Shown here: piece by piece, positions 23,540-33,141 of the stretch
How the letters are laid out: each line of letters opens with the position of its first letter
Numbering within the stretch: the stretch's first letter is position 1
DNA from: JBJHDF01 sp050486405
GTDB taxonomy: Bacteria > Pseudomonadota > Gammaproteobacteria > Pseudomonadales > Cellvibrionaceae
Assembly (NCBI GenBank): GCA_050486405.1
Contig: JBJHDF010000002.1
Span: 1 to 64,000 of the forward strand
Direction: 5' to 3'
Length of the DNA stretch: 64,000 nt
Program-made: the position numbers and the translations under genes
Notes under the pieces: model-generated
What the model saw: the letters and a program-made list of their open reading frames with translations, nothing else
Told to the model about the DNA's origin: nothing
The model's database searches: none

Positions 23540-24717
23540 GTTCGTTCAAAGACGCGGTACAAACCCTGATTCGTGAGCAGGAAACTCTGCTGACTCGTAG
23601 GAACAGCCCACAGGAATCCAGCAACGGTATCTACCAGCGCTGGCAGTACCCCATACTCACCGCTGCCCACACGCCGGTGCACTGGCGCTATGACTTCAAT
23701 GCGCAGCGCAACCCCCACCTGATGGAGCGGCTCGGCATCAACGCCACCTTCAACGCCGGTGCTCTTTACTGGCAAGGTCGCTATCTGCTGGCGGTGCGGG
23801 TGGAGGGCGACGACCGCAAGTCCTTTTTTGCCATGGCCGAAAGCCCCAATGGCGTGGATAATTTCCGCTTCTGGGATTACCCCATTACCCTGCCGGAAAC
23901 CGCGCGCCCGGACACCAATGTCTACGACATGCGCCTGACCACCCACGAAGACGGCTATATCTACGGGCTCTTCTGTACCGAGCGCAAGGACGAAAGTCGC
24001 CCACAGGATACCTCCGCCGCCGAGGCCCAGTGCGGTATCGCCCGCACCCGGGATCTGCGTGTCTGGGAGCGGCTGCCGGATCTGGTTACCCACTCCGGCC
24101 AGCAGCGCAACGTCGTCTTGCACCCGGAGTTTGTTCAGGGTCAGTACGCCCTTTACACCCGTCCGCAGGACGGTTTTATCAGCGTCGGCAGCGGCGGCGG
24201 TATCGGCTGGGGTCTGACGCCCACCATGGAGGGCGCCGAAATCAAGGACGAAGTGATTGTCGACGGCAAGGTGTATCACACCATCAAGGAAGTGAAAAAC
24301 GGCCAGGGCCCGGCGCCCATCAAAACGCCCGAGGGCTGGCTGCATCTGGCGCACGGTGTGCGCAACACCGCCGCCGGTCTGCGCTATGTACTCTACCTGT
24401 TTATGACCGAACTGGAGCGCCCCTGGGTGGTGAGCCACCGGCCGGGCGGCCACTTTATTGCGCCGCGCGGCGCCGAGCGGGTGGGCGATGTGTCCAATGT
24501 CACCTTCGCCAACGGCTGGATCGTCAACGACAATAACGAGGTATTTATCTACTACGCCTCGTCGGATACGCGACTGCATGTGGCGACCAGTGCCGTCTAC
24601 AAACTGCTGGATTATGTGAAGAACACGCCGGAGGACGGACTGCGTTCGGCAGCCTCGGTGGCCGAGCGCAATCGTCTGATCGACGCCAACCGGAAACTGA
24701 TGGAGCAGTGGCAATGA
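23536..24717 (+). CDS. GH130 4-O-beta-D-mannosyl-D-glucose phosphorylase
   Basis: A 393-residue cytoplasmic propeller enzyme that would phosphorolyse mannosyl-glucose to alpha-mannose-1-phosphate and glucose. GH130_1 landmarks are clear: TNVYDMRLTTHEDGYIYGLF with the catalytic Asp, RNVVLHPEF, YTRPQDGFI and SGGGIGWGL. The length fits subfamily 1 enzymes. It is coupled at both ends (ATGA with the symporter and with the epimerase), the order expected for the mannobiose epimerase/phosphorylase pathway known in Bacteroides and Cellvibrio relatives. Confidence 0.93.
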   Translation: MSSFKDAVQTLIREQETLLTRRNSPQESSNGIYQRWQYPILTAAHTPVHWRYDFNAQRNPHLMERLGINATFNAGALYWQGRYLLAVRVEGDDRKSFFAMAESPNGVDNFRFWDYPITLPETARPDTNVYDMRLTTHEDGYIYGLFCTERKDESRPQDTSAAEAQCGIARTRDLRVWERLPDLVTHSGQQRNVVLHPEFVQGQYALYTRPQDGFISVGSGGGIGWGLTPTMEGAEIKDEVIVDGKVYHTIKEVKNGQGPAPIKTPEGWLHLAHGVRNTAAGLRYVLYLFMTELERPWVVSHRPGGHFIAPRGAERVGDVSNVTFANGWIVNDNNEVFIYYASSDTRLHVATSAVYKLLDYVKNTPEDGLRSAASVAERNRLIDANRKLMEQWQ

Positions 24718-25910
24718 ATGCGCCTGACAAGATGCAACAGGAGTTTTACGATCATTTGATGAGCATTGCCGACTGGTGGTTGGCCCATGGTCAGGATAAA
24801 GAATACGGTGGTTTTCATGGCCAGGTCGACAATGACAATACACCATGCGCTGGTGCTGATAAGGGCGCTGTTCTCGGCGCCCGTATTCTCTGGTTCTTCA
24901 GCGAACTGGCGGGACAGATTGATCGTCTGGAGTATCGCCAGGCAGCAGCGCGTGCCTACGAAGCCTTGAGCGAACACTTCTTCGACTCTGAGCACGGCGG
25001 CGTTGTCTGGTCCGTGGATGTTCGCGGTCGAATCAAGGACGGCAAGAAGCAACTCTACGCTCAGGCGTTCGCCATTTATGCCTTGACTGCCTACTATCGT
25101 CTGACAGGGGAAGAGCGGGCGCTGACTCAGGCCAAACACTGTTTCGACCTGCTGGAAAGCCGGGGGGTGGATCGGGAGCGGGGCGGCTACCTGGAGGCGT
25201 TCGCTCGCGACTGGACGCCGTTGCGCGACGTCCGCCTCAGCGACAAGGACCTGAATTACCCCAAAACCATGAACACCCACCTGCATGTGCTGGAGGCTTA
25301 CACGGCGTTGTACCAGGTGGACCCCCGGCCGGAGGTCCGCCTGGCGTTGCTCCAGGCAGTAGCCTGGCTGGATGAGCATTTTGTGAACCGGGACGGATGG
25401 CACCTGCGCATGTTTCTGGACATGGAGTGGAGCGATTGCTCAACCGAGCTGAGTTATGGTCACGACATCGAGGCGAGTTGGTTGCTGATCAAGGCGGTCA
25501 ATGCTCTGGACGATGACGCTCTGCGGGCCAAAGTGGTGCCCACGGCGCTGCACATGGCCGAGGTCTGTCTGGTTGAGGCGTTGGGGGAGCACGGCGAAAT
25601 GTACGATGGCCGCGATCTGGCCAGCGGCAAGCGGCACGAAGAGCGAATCTGGTGGGTGCAGGCCGAAGCCCTGGTCGGATTTATCAACGCTTACGCGCTG
25701 ACGGGTGACGCACGCTACTGGCAGGCGGCCGACGGTGTCTGGCGTTTCGTGCGGCGCTATCAACTGCACGAAACAGGAGAGTGGCGCTGGCTGTCCCGGC
25801 TCGATCCTGGCCATGACGACCACTATAAGGCGGGCTTCTGGAAATGTCCCTATCACAATGGCCGCGCCATGCTGGAGCTGTGGCGGCACCTCGCCAAGCT
25901 GGTCCCTTGA
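24714..25910 (+). CDS. Mannobiose 2-epimerase (cellobiose 2-epimerase family)
   Basis: A 398-residue AGE-superfamily enzyme converting beta-1,4-mannobiose to mannosyl-glucose, the GH130 substrate. The three expected histidine motifs are present: MNTHLHVLEAY, SYGHDIEASWLL and the C-terminal GFWKCPYHNGRAMLEL, which separates this group from the mannose isomerase at 19397. The ATG at 24714 overlaps the GH130 stop as ATGA. No signal peptide, so it acts in the cytoplasm. Cellobiose epimerisation is a possible side activity. Confidence 0.92.
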   Translation: MNAPDKMQQEFYDHLMSIADWWLAHGQDKEYGGFHGQVDNDNTPCAGADKGAVLGARILWFFSELAGQIDRLEYRQAAARAYEALSEHFFDSEHGGVVWSVDVRGRIKDGKKQLYAQAFAIYALTAYYRLTGEERALTQAKHCFDLLESRGVDRERGGYLEAFARDWTPLRDVRLSDKDLNYPKTMNTHLHVLEAYTALYQVDPRPEVRLALLQAVAWLDEHFVNRDGWHLRMFLDMEWSDCSTELSYGHDIEASWLLIKAVNALDDDALRAKVVPTALHMAEVCLVEALGEHGEMYDGRDLASGKRHEERIWWVQAEALVGFINAYALTGDARYWQAADGVWRFVRRYQLHETGEWRWLSRLDPGHDDHYKAGFWKCPYHNGRAMLELWRHLAKLVP

Positions 25911-25934
25911 ACCAAATTATTGTTGGAGTTCTAC

Positions 25935-27152
25935 GTGACGAAAAACAGACGCAAGACGCGGTTGGTACAGCTCGTTGGTATTTTCGCGGTTGCCTGCTCC
26001 CTGCTGTTGGCTGCCTGCGGCAGCAGTAACAGCGGACCGGCAGATACTGTGCCAATCAATGGCGGCAACGACCCGGGCAACGGCGACCAGAACGGCGACG
26101 AGAACGGCAGCGGCAATGGCCCCGGCAATGGCGACGATGGCTATGACTACAGCTACGAACACGCGGACTGTCTGACCACCGGTGGCGCGATCCACGCCGA
26201 CATGCCGGCGTTTTACGTCAACGACGGTGTGCTCTACGATGGTTTTGGCGAGGCTTTCGTCATGCGCGGCGTCAATTACCCCTACGCCTGGTTCCGTCAT
26301 CGCAACAACGAACAGGAATTCGCCGACATTGCGAGTACCTGCGCCAACAGTATTCGCGTGGTGTTGGCCAACGGCGAACAATGGGGCCGTGTCCCGGGCG
26401 CCGAGGTGGCCGATATCATTCGGTGGGCCAAGGACAACAACCTGGTGGCCATACTGGAAGTGCACGACGCCACCGGCTGGCCGGAAAGCAGCGGCGCGGG
26501 CCACCCGCAAACTGCCGTGGATTACTGGTTGAGTGACGATATTCGCGCCGCCATCGACGGCAACGAAGGCTATGTAATTATCAACATCGCCAATGAACCT
26601 CTGGGCAACTTCAGCAGTTTCAACCAGGATTACAGCAACTGGGTGGAGTTTCATGTGGAGGCCATCGAGCAGTTGCGCGCCGCCGGCCTGCAACATGTGT
26701 TGATCGTGGATGCGCCCAACTGGGGCCAGGACTGGCGCAACGTCATGCGCAACGGCGCCGGTGCGCTGGAAATCGCCGCCGCCGACCCCCAGGGAGATGT
26801 GGTGTTCTCGGTGCACATGTACGATGTGTACGGCACCGAGGCCAGTGTGCAGAATTATTTCAACACCTTTCTGGAAACCGGCCTGCCACTGATCGTCGGC
26901 GAGTTCGCCGCCGATCACGGCAACAGCGGCAATGTGGCGGAGCAGGCCATACTGCAGTACAGCCAGGAGCTGGATATCGGCTGGCTGGCTTGGTCCTGGT
27001 CCGGAAACACCACCCAGGGAGGGCTGGATTCACTGGATATGGTGCAGAATTTCAATCCCGCCAATCCGTCGCCCTGGGGCCGCGTGGCGCTGTTTACACA
27101 GAACGGCATAGCCGCCACCTCGCGGCTGTGCACTTGTTTTATGGACAACTGA
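25935..27152 (+). CDS. GH5 beta-mannanase lipoprotein (GH5_8-like)
   Basis: A 405-residue exported endo-mannanase. The signal ends in lipobox LLAAC, followed by a low-complexity Gly/Asn/Asp linker (about 27-65) that would hold the enzyme off the membrane. In the (beta/alpha)8 barrel the acid/base Glu near residue 220 is in IANEPLG and the nucleophile near 323 in LIVGEFAADHG. The start is the GTG at 25935 with GGAG six bases upstream; it places the positively charged NRRK just before the membrane segment. It follows the epimerase by 24 bases and probably shares its message. Confidence 0.88.
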   Translation: MTKNRRKTRLVQLVGIFAVACSLLLAACGSSNSGPADTVPINGGNDPGNGDQNGDENGSGNGPGNGDDGYDYSYEHADCLTTGGAIHADMPAFYVNDGVLYDGFGEAFVMRGVNYPYAWFRHRNNEQEFADIASTCANSIRVVLANGEQWGRVPGAEVADIIRWAKDNNLVAILEVHDATGWPESSGAGHPQTAVDYWLSDDIRAAIDGNEGYVIINIANEPLGNFSSFNQDYSNWVEFHVEAIEQLRAAGLQHVLIVDAPNWGQDWRNVMRNGAGALEIAAADPQGDVVFSVHMYDVYGTEASVQNYFNTFLETGLPLIVGEFAADHGNSGNVAEQAILQYSQELDIGWLAWSWSGNTTQGGLDSLDMVQNFNPANPSPWGRVALFTQNGIAATSRLCTCFMDN

Positions 27153-27168
27153 CCCGGGAGTCATGACC

Positions 27169-28545
27169 ATGAAAAACCCGCTCGTGTTGTGTGTAGTGTC
27201 GCTGCTGTTGCCGCTGACCGCCTGCAACAGGGGCGAGGCGCCGGAAGACGTCCGCAGTCCATCAGAGCCGGTGGTCAGGATGAGCGCTTCGCCGGCACAG
27301 CCCGCGCCCGAACAGTTCGTCAGTGTTCAGGGCAGGCAGTTTATGCTGCATGGCAAGCCCTACTATTTCGTGGGCACCAACTTCTGGTACGGCGCCTATC
27401 TGGGTGCTGAGGGCGAACTGGGCGATCGCGAGCGCTTGCACCGGGAGCTGGATCTGCTTCGGGAAAACGGTATCACCAATCTGCGGGTATTGGCCGCTTC
27501 CGAGCAGAGCGAGCTGACCATGTCCGTCAGCCCGGCCATGGTCACTGCGTCGGGCGAGTACAACGAAGCCCTGTTGGTGGGGCTGGATTACCTGCTGCAG
27601 GAAATGGCTCGGCGCGACATGAAAGCCGTGCTCTATCTCACCAACTTCTGGCAGTGGTCGGGTGGCATGTCCCAGTACGTCAGTTGGGTCACCGGTGAGC
27701 CGGTACTGGATCCGGACGTGACCGGCGACTGGGACACCTTCCAGTCCAATTCCGCCCGCTTTTACCGCCTGCCGGCAGCCCAGGATATCTATCGCGATCT
27801 GATCGAAACGCTGGTGACCCGCACCAACACCCTGACTGGCGTACCCTACCATCAGGATCCCACCATCATGTCCTGGCAACTGGCCAACGAGCCGCGTCCG
27901 GGCAGTCACCTGGATGCCGAACGCTTTCACTATTTCAGCCAGTGGCTTCACGACACCGCCGGCTTTATCAAGTCCCTGGCGCCGCACCAACTGGTCAGCA
28001 GCGGCAACGAAGGCGCCATGGGCAGCCTGGGCGATGAGGATTTTTATATCATCGCCCACGCCAGCCCCAACCTGGACTATCTGACGTTTCACCTGTGGCT
28101 GAAAAACTGGAGCTGGTTCGACGCCACCCGGCCGGCGGAAACCTATGACCAGGCCATCGCCAATGCCCGCGCCTATATGAACCGGCACATCGATATCGCC
28201 AACAAGATGAACAAGCCCACGGTGCTGTCGGAGTTTGGTGCCGAACGGGATGGCGGCGTCTTCGACCCCGATTCATCCACAGAATACCGCGATCGCATTT
28301 ACCGGCAGGTGTTCAATCTCATCTACCAGCGCGCCGCCGACGGTGACGCCATTGCCGGCAGCAACTTCTGGACCTGGGGCGGCTACGGCCGCAGCCACCG
28401 GGATGATTTCTGGTGGCAGCCCGGCGACGATTTTACCGGCGATCCACCCCAGGAAGCCCAGGGCCTCAACTCGGTGTTCGACACCGACAGGAACACCCTG
28501 GAAGTGATCCGCCACCACGCCGGCCAGATGCACAGCCTGTACTAA
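27169..28545 (+). CDS. GH5_7-like endo-beta-mannanase lipoprotein
   Basis: A 458-residue exported mannanase. Signal peptide with lipobox LPLTAC, a short Pro/Ala/Ser linker, then the catalytic barrel starting at FMLHGKPYYFVGTNFWYGAYLG, characteristic of subfamily 7. Acid/base Glu near 241 is in LANEPRPG, nucleophile near 354 in VLSEFGAERDGG; FWTWGGYGR supplies a conserved subsite Trp. The ATG at 27169 has GGGAG eight bases before it; ATG 27163 is too close to that site. It is 16 bases after the previous mannanase. Confidence 0.92.
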   Translation: MKNPLVLCVVSLLLPLTACNRGEAPEDVRSPSEPVVRMSASPAQPAPEQFVSVQGRQFMLHGKPYYFVGTNFWYGAYLGAEGELGDRERLHRELDLLRENGITNLRVLAASEQSELTMSVSPAMVTASGEYNEALLVGLDYLLQEMARRDMKAVLYLTNFWQWSGGMSQYVSWVTGEPVLDPDVTGDWDTFQSNSARFYRLPAAQDIYRDLIETLVTRTNTLTGVPYHQDPTIMSWQLANEPRPGSHLDAERFHYFSQWLHDTAGFIKSLAPHQLVSSGNEGAMGSLGDEDFYIIAHASPNLDYLTFHLWLKNWSWFDATRPAETYDQAIANARAYMNRHIDIANKMNKPTVLSEFGAERDGGVFDPDSSTEYRDRIYRQVFNLIYQRAADGDAIAGSNFWTWGGYGRSHRDDFWWQPGDDFTGDPPQEAQGLNSVFDTDRNTLEVIRHHAGQMHSLY

Positions 28546-28666
28546 CGGGTTGCAGTCAAGCCCAAGGCGACGTTGCTGAAACCTCCCGTGACCGAAGTGC
28601 AGGGGCCGCTGGCAGGGAATCCGCCAACGGTCCACACCTTGTTCGGCAATTATTCGACGTGCATCA

Positions 28667-28685
28667 TATAGTCATATGAACTATA
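28667..28685. promoter_or_regulatory. Palindrome in the GH9 upstream region
   Basis: TATAGT and ACTATA flank CATATGA. The site is in the 202-base gap between the second mannanase and GH9, within an AT-rich patch that also offers TATATT as a -10. It is a candidate promoter/operator for a separate GH9-GH43 transcript. No known regulator is recognised for it. Confidence 0.35.
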
Positions 28686-28747
28686 TTATGCTTGGGCGGG
28701 TTCAACGCCGCCCTGAATAGCACTGCACTGACTGAGAGGTACTGGAC

Positions 28748-31306
28748 ATGGTGGATCATCTGAAATCCCCGCCAGCCGGATGGCTCGCGACTCTGCTCCT
28801 GCTGCTGACGCCGCCGGCGTCACAGGCCCTGGAGCTCAACGACCTGGAATACTTCGAGACCCGGGGAGCCAATGTGCTGATCTTCAGCAACGCCCCCGGC
28901 GGCATGTTCAACGACGCCAAGACCAGCGGCGTGGAGATCATTCATCACGGCATCCGCACCGCCACCAACGGCGACGTGCGCCTGCAGCGCACCCCGGAGC
29001 AGTGGGACCCGCTGGCGGAAACCCTGGAGCGGGTGGTGCACGCCGACGAGCAGCGTATCGAGGTCACCATGCGCTACGCCGAACTGGACTTTGAGTACCG
29101 GGTCAGCGGCCAGATCCGCGATGGCGGCGTGTTACTCAGTGTGCACCTGGACCAGCCGCTGCCCGAGGCGCTGGTGGGCCGGGCCGGTTTCAACCTGGAG
29201 TTTCTGCCGGCGGAATACTGGGACAAGACCTATCTGATGGACGGCAACCCCGGCGCCTTCCCCCGCTACCCCAGCGGCCTGATGGACATGGACGAGGGGG
29301 GCATCACCCAGCCGCAGCCCCTGGCCAGCGGGCGCACACTGGTACTGGCACCGGAAGATCCCCTGCGCCGCGTAAGTGTCACCGCCCTGGAGGGCACGGC
29401 GTCGCTGAACCTGTACGACGGTCGCAACAAGGCCCAGAACGGCTGGTACGTGGTGCGCAGCCTGCTGCCGGCCGGCCGCAGCGGCACCGTGGCCCAGTGG
29501 CACCTGCGGGTGCACGCCCAGGACAACTGGCTCCGGGAGCCGGTCATCAGCCACTCCCAGGTGGGCTATCATCCTGCCCAGTCCAAGCGGGCCGTGATCG
29601 AACTGGATCGCAACGATTCCGCCCGCGGCGAGGCGCGGCTGCTGCAGGTCAACGAGCAGGGCGAGCTGGTAGAGCGGCACCGGGCCAACATCAGCGACTG
29701 GGGTTCCTACCTGCGCTATGACTACGCCACCTTCGATTTCAGCCAGGTGCGCGATCCCGGCGTCTACATGATTGAATACCGCGGGCAGCGCACCAATGCC
29801 TTCCGCATAGCGCCCAATGTGTTCGACGATATCTGGCATCTGACCCTGGATCTGTTTTTCCCCATTCAAATGGATCATGTCAAGGTGCGCGAAGCCTACC
29901 GCGTCTGGCATGGCGCTTCCCATCTGGACGATGCCATTCAGGCGCCGCCGAACTACGAGCACTTTGACCTCTATCGGCACGGCGAGGAAACCGACAGCCC
30001 CTTCGAGACTTTCGAGCACATTCCCGGGCTGAATATCGGCGGCTGGTACGACGCCGGTGACTACGATATCCGCACCCAGTCCCAATACTTTACCGTGCAG
30101 CACCTGGTGCACGCCTGGGAGCAGTTCGGCATCGAGCGCGATAACACCACCGTCAGCCAGGAAAAACGCTACGTGGAAATCCACGTGCCCGACGGCAATA
30201 ACGACATACTGCAGCAGATCGAGCACGGCACCCTGGCGCTGATCGCCCAGCACCGGGCTCTGGGGCACGCCATTCCCGGCATAGTGGCGGGCAACCTGTA
30301 CCAGTATCCCCATTTGGGTGACGGCATCACCAAGTCGGATAACAAGATCTACAACCCGGCTCTGGATCCCTGGGCGGACGAGCGGTTGCCGGGCGCGATG
30401 TTCAACCCCAGCACCGATGCGCCGCGCCCCGACCGTCGCACTGTGGCCACCGAAAACGGCACCAGCGGTGCCTTCGATGACCGCTGGGCATTCACCACCA
30501 ACACCTCGGCTCTCAACTACGGTTCGGCGGCGGCGCTGGCGGCGGCCAGTCGGGCGCTGCGCGGCTACAACGACGAGTTGGCCGAAGAGTGCCTGACCAC
30601 CGCCCTGGGTGTCTGGGAATTCGAGCAGGGGCGGGAGCCGAACCTCTTCCGTCATGGCAACACCACTGGCGGCCTGGTGGAAGAGGAGCAACTCAAAGCG
30701 GCGGTGGAACTGCTGAAAACCACCGGCGACGCCCGTTACGCCCGGGCAGTGCGCGAACTGCTGCCCCAGGTGCGCGAGCGCTTCGGCTTCAACGCCGCCA
30801 TGCTGGCGCTGGCGCTGCCCTACATGGATGACGACTACCGGGCCGAATTGCGCGCCCTGACGGTGGAGTACGCCCGGCAGTTGACCAGCCACGATGAGGC
30901 GAATCCCTACGGCGTGCCCATCACCACCTTTGGTTGGGCCGGCAATAGTGCCGTCATTGGCACCTCCATCACCAGTTACTACCTGCACAAGGCGTTTCCC
31001 GATGTGATTGACGCGGACCGGGTCTACCGTGGGCTGAACTACATTCTCGGCACCCGGCCCGGCTCCAACATGTCGTTCGTATCCGGGGTGGGCGCCAGGT
31101 CGCAAACCGTGGCCTACGGCATGAACCGGGCGGACTTCTCCTTTGTGCCTGGTGGCATAGTGCCCGGTGTTCTGGTGCTGCCGCCGGACTTCCCGGAAAA
31201 CAAGGAAAACTGGCCCTTCTTCTGGGGGCAGAACGAGTACGTGATCACCGTCGGTGCCAGCTATCTGTTTCTGGCCAACGCAGTGCGGGATCTGCTCGCG
31301 GAGTAA
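28748..31306 (+). CDS. GH9 glucanase with N-terminal Ig-like domain
   Basis: An 852-residue secreted enzyme. A signal peptide (about 10-28, ending SQALE) leads to an N-terminal beta-rich region (about 30-260), a CelD_N Ig-like domain (about 265-355, VISHSQVGYHPAQSKRAVIE) and a GH9 (alpha/alpha)6 barrel. GGWYDAGDYD near 430 carries the catalytic Asp pair. The C-terminal WGQNEYVITVGASYLF carries the acid Glu. GH9 enzymes cut beta-1,4-glucosidic bonds, so in a mannan locus it suggests glucomannan. The extra N-terminal 230 residues are unusual and were not identified. Confidence 0.85.
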   Translation: MVDHLKSPPAGWLATLLLLLTPPASQALELNDLEYFETRGANVLIFSNAPGGMFNDAKTSGVEIIHHGIRTATNGDVRLQRTPEQWDPLAETLERVVHADEQRIEVTMRYAELDFEYRVSGQIRDGGVLLSVHLDQPLPEALVGRAGFNLEFLPAEYWDKTYLMDGNPGAFPRYPSGLMDMDEGGITQPQPLASGRTLVLAPEDPLRRVSVTALEGTASLNLYDGRNKAQNGWYVVRSLLPAGRSGTVAQWHLRVHAQDNWLREPVISHSQVGYHPAQSKRAVIELDRNDSARGEARLLQVNEQGELVERHRANISDWGSYLRYDYATFDFSQVRDPGVYMIEYRGQRTNAFRIAPNVFDDIWHLTLDLFFPIQMDHVKVREAYRVWHGASHLDDAIQAPPNYEHFDLYRHGEETDSPFETFEHIPGLNIGGWYDAGDYDIRTQSQYFTVQHLVHAWEQFGIERDNTTVSQEKRYVEIHVPDGNNDILQQIEHGTLALIAQHRALGHAIPGIVAGNLYQYPHLGDGITKSDNKIYNPALDPWADERLPGAMFNPSTDAPRPDRRTVATENGTSGAFDDRWAFTTNTSALNYGSAAALAAASRALRGYNDELAEECLTTALGVWEFEQGREPNLFRHGNTTGGLVEEEQLKAAVELLKTTGDARYARAVRELLPQVRERFGFNAAMLALALPYMDDDYRAELRALTVEYARQLTSHDEANPYGVPITTFGWAGNSAVIGTSITSYYLHKAFPDVIDADRVYRGLNYILGTRPGSNMSFVSGVGARSQTVAYGMNRADFSFVPGGIVPGVLVLPPDFPENKENWPFFWGQNEYVITVGASYLFLANAVRDLLAE

Positions 31307-31318
31307 CGGAGTGACTTG

Positions 31319-31338
31319 ACCGGGGGCGCGCCCCCGGT
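31319..31338 (+). terminator. Strong GC hairpin between GH9 and GH43
   Basis: ACCGGGGGCG and CGCCCCCGGT are exact complements, 20 bases in all, followed by TTGGGT. It has no T tract, so it may pause or stabilise message ends more than terminate. It sits 13 bases after the GH9 stop. Confidence 0.5.
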
Positions 31339-31405
31339 TTGGGTGCAGGTAAAACCTGCCGATATGGGTCGAATAGAACCCGGACACCAATGGACAACTT
31401 TATTC

Positions 31406-32977
31406 ATGACAATCAGAAATCCCATATTGCGCGGCTTCAATCCGGATCCCGCCATAGTGCGCGTCGAGGACGACTACTACATCGCCACTTCCACTTTCGA
31501 ATGGTTTCCCGGCGTGCAGATACTGCACTCCCGGGATCTGGCGCACTGGCGCCAGGTGGCTTTCCCCCTGCAGCGCTATTCGCAGTTGGACCTGCGCGGA
31601 CACCCCAACTCCGGTGGCGTCTGGGCGCCTTGTCTGACCTGGAGCCGAGGCCTCTTTTATCTGGTCTACACCGACAGCCGCAATTGGGCAGGTAGCTTCA
31701 AGGATGCCCACAACTACCTGGTTACCGCACCGGACATCGAGGGGCCCTGGTCCGAGCCCGTCTATCTGAACAGCTCCGGTTTTGATCCGTCACTGTTTCA
31801 CGACGAGGACGGCCGCAAGTGGTTGCTCAGTATGATCTGGGATCACCGCCCCCAGCGCCCCCAATTTGGCGGCATTGTGCTGCAGGAGTACGATCCGGAG
31901 CGGCGATGCCTGACGGGGCCGGTACGCAATATCTTTCCCGGCACCGAGTTGGGTCTGGTGGAAGGCCCCCACCTGTACAAGGTAGACGGCTGGTACTACC
32001 TGCTCACCGCCGAGGGCGGTACCTTTTTGACTCACGCCGCTACTGTGGCGCGGTCGCGGGACATCCAGGGCCCCTATGAGGTCATGCCCGGCAACCCGCT
32101 GATCACCAGCGCGCATCAGCCTGAATTGCGTCTCAAGTCCGCCGGCCATGGATCACTGGTGCAGCACCGCGACGGCAGTTGGAGCCTGGCCCATCTGTGC
32201 CGCCGCCATTTGCACAACGGCCGCACCATTCTCGGCAGGGAAACCGCGCTGCAGAATATTGAGTGGGTGGACGGTTGGCCGCGGCTGAGTTCGGGCGGCG
32301 TGGTGCCGCAGGATGAATTTCTGCCGCCGCCACTGCCGCCACATCCCTGGCCGACCAGGCCGGCTCGGGATGATTTTGACGCGCCGGAACTGGCGCTGTG
32401 CTGGCAGGCACCCAGAGTCGCGCTGGATGCGCAGATGCTCAGCCTGAGTGAACGACCGGGGCACCTGCGGCTGTTTGGCCGCGAGAGTCTGCAGTCGTTG
32501 TTCGAACAGAGTCTGGTAGCCAGGCGGCAGCAGGCGTTTCATATCGAAGCGTCCACCTGCATGACTTTCGAACCGCAACACTTCCAGCAGATGGCGGGCC
32601 TGGTGGCTTTCTACAACACCGACAATTTCTATTACCTGTACGTCTCCCGCGCCGAGCATTCGCGCAAATGTTTGGGCCTGATGCGCTGTGAACAGGGCAA
32701 AATTTCCTATCTCATCGAGAAGGAATATCCCCTGGACGACTGGGAACGTATTTATCTGAAATTGGTAATTCGCGAGCACCGCATCAGCTTTTGTTATTCG
32801 CGGGACGGTGAAAACTGGACCGTCGCCGGTTGGGAGCAGGACGCCTCCATCCTCTCCGACGAACACGCCGTGCCTCTGGGTTTTACCGGCAACTTTGTCG
32901 GCGTGGCATGCCAGGATTTGTCGGGCACACGCAAACCGGCCGACTTTGACTGGTTTGAGTATCGGGAGCTCGGCTAA
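31406..32977 (+). CDS. GH43_11-like beta-xylosidase/glycosidase
   Basis: A 523-residue cytoplasmic enzyme with no signal peptide. The five-bladed propeller shows the GH43 triad: base Asp in RGFNPDPAIVR, pKa modulator Asp in SSGFDPSLFHDEDGRKW, acid Glu in GLVEGPHLYK. FEWFPGVQILHSRDL is typical of subfamily 11 beta-xylosidases, as is the C-terminal beta-sandwich (about 330-520). The ATG at 31406 is chosen because NPILRGFNPDP then falls right at the start. Its presence hints at xylosyl or other side groups on the target glucomannan; specificity is not shown. Confidence 0.85.
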   Translation: MTIRNPILRGFNPDPAIVRVEDDYYIATSTFEWFPGVQILHSRDLAHWRQVAFPLQRYSQLDLRGHPNSGGVWAPCLTWSRGLFYLVYTDSRNWAGSFKDAHNYLVTAPDIEGPWSEPVYLNSSGFDPSLFHDEDGRKWLLSMIWDHRPQRPQFGGIVLQEYDPERRCLTGPVRNIFPGTELGLVEGPHLYKVDGWYYLLTAEGGTFLTHAATVARSRDIQGPYEVMPGNPLITSAHQPELRLKSAGHGSLVQHRDGSWSLAHLCRRHLHNGRTILGRETALQNIEWVDGWPRLSSGGVVPQDEFLPPPLPPHPWPTRPARDDFDAPELALCWQAPRVALDAQMLSLSERPGHLRLFGRESLQSLFEQSLVARRQQAFHIEASTCMTFEPQHFQQMAGLVAFYNTDNFYYLYVSRAEHSRKCLGLMRCEQGKISYLIEKEYPLDDWERIYLKLVIREHRISFCYSRDGENWTVAGWEQDASILSDEHAVPLGFTGNFVGVACQDLSGTRKPADFDWFEYRELG

Positions 32978-33141
32978 CGCGCACCCCACCAGGGTCTTGG
33001 TCCCGCGTGTGCCTGGACCTCGTCTGTTTACCTGTCGTGCTATAGTCCTATTGGGTTTCTCACCACTGACTGTGTCGGATCTTAGAATCGAGTGCCGCCG
33101 GCAGTAGACACCACGCAGAATAAATAGAGGAGCAAAGGGCT

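Noticed and set aside
29132..31390. A 752-residue minus-strand frame opposite GH9
   Set aside because: It is an antisense shadow of a strong GH9 gene with intact catalytic motifs; long shadow frames are common in GC-rich DNA.
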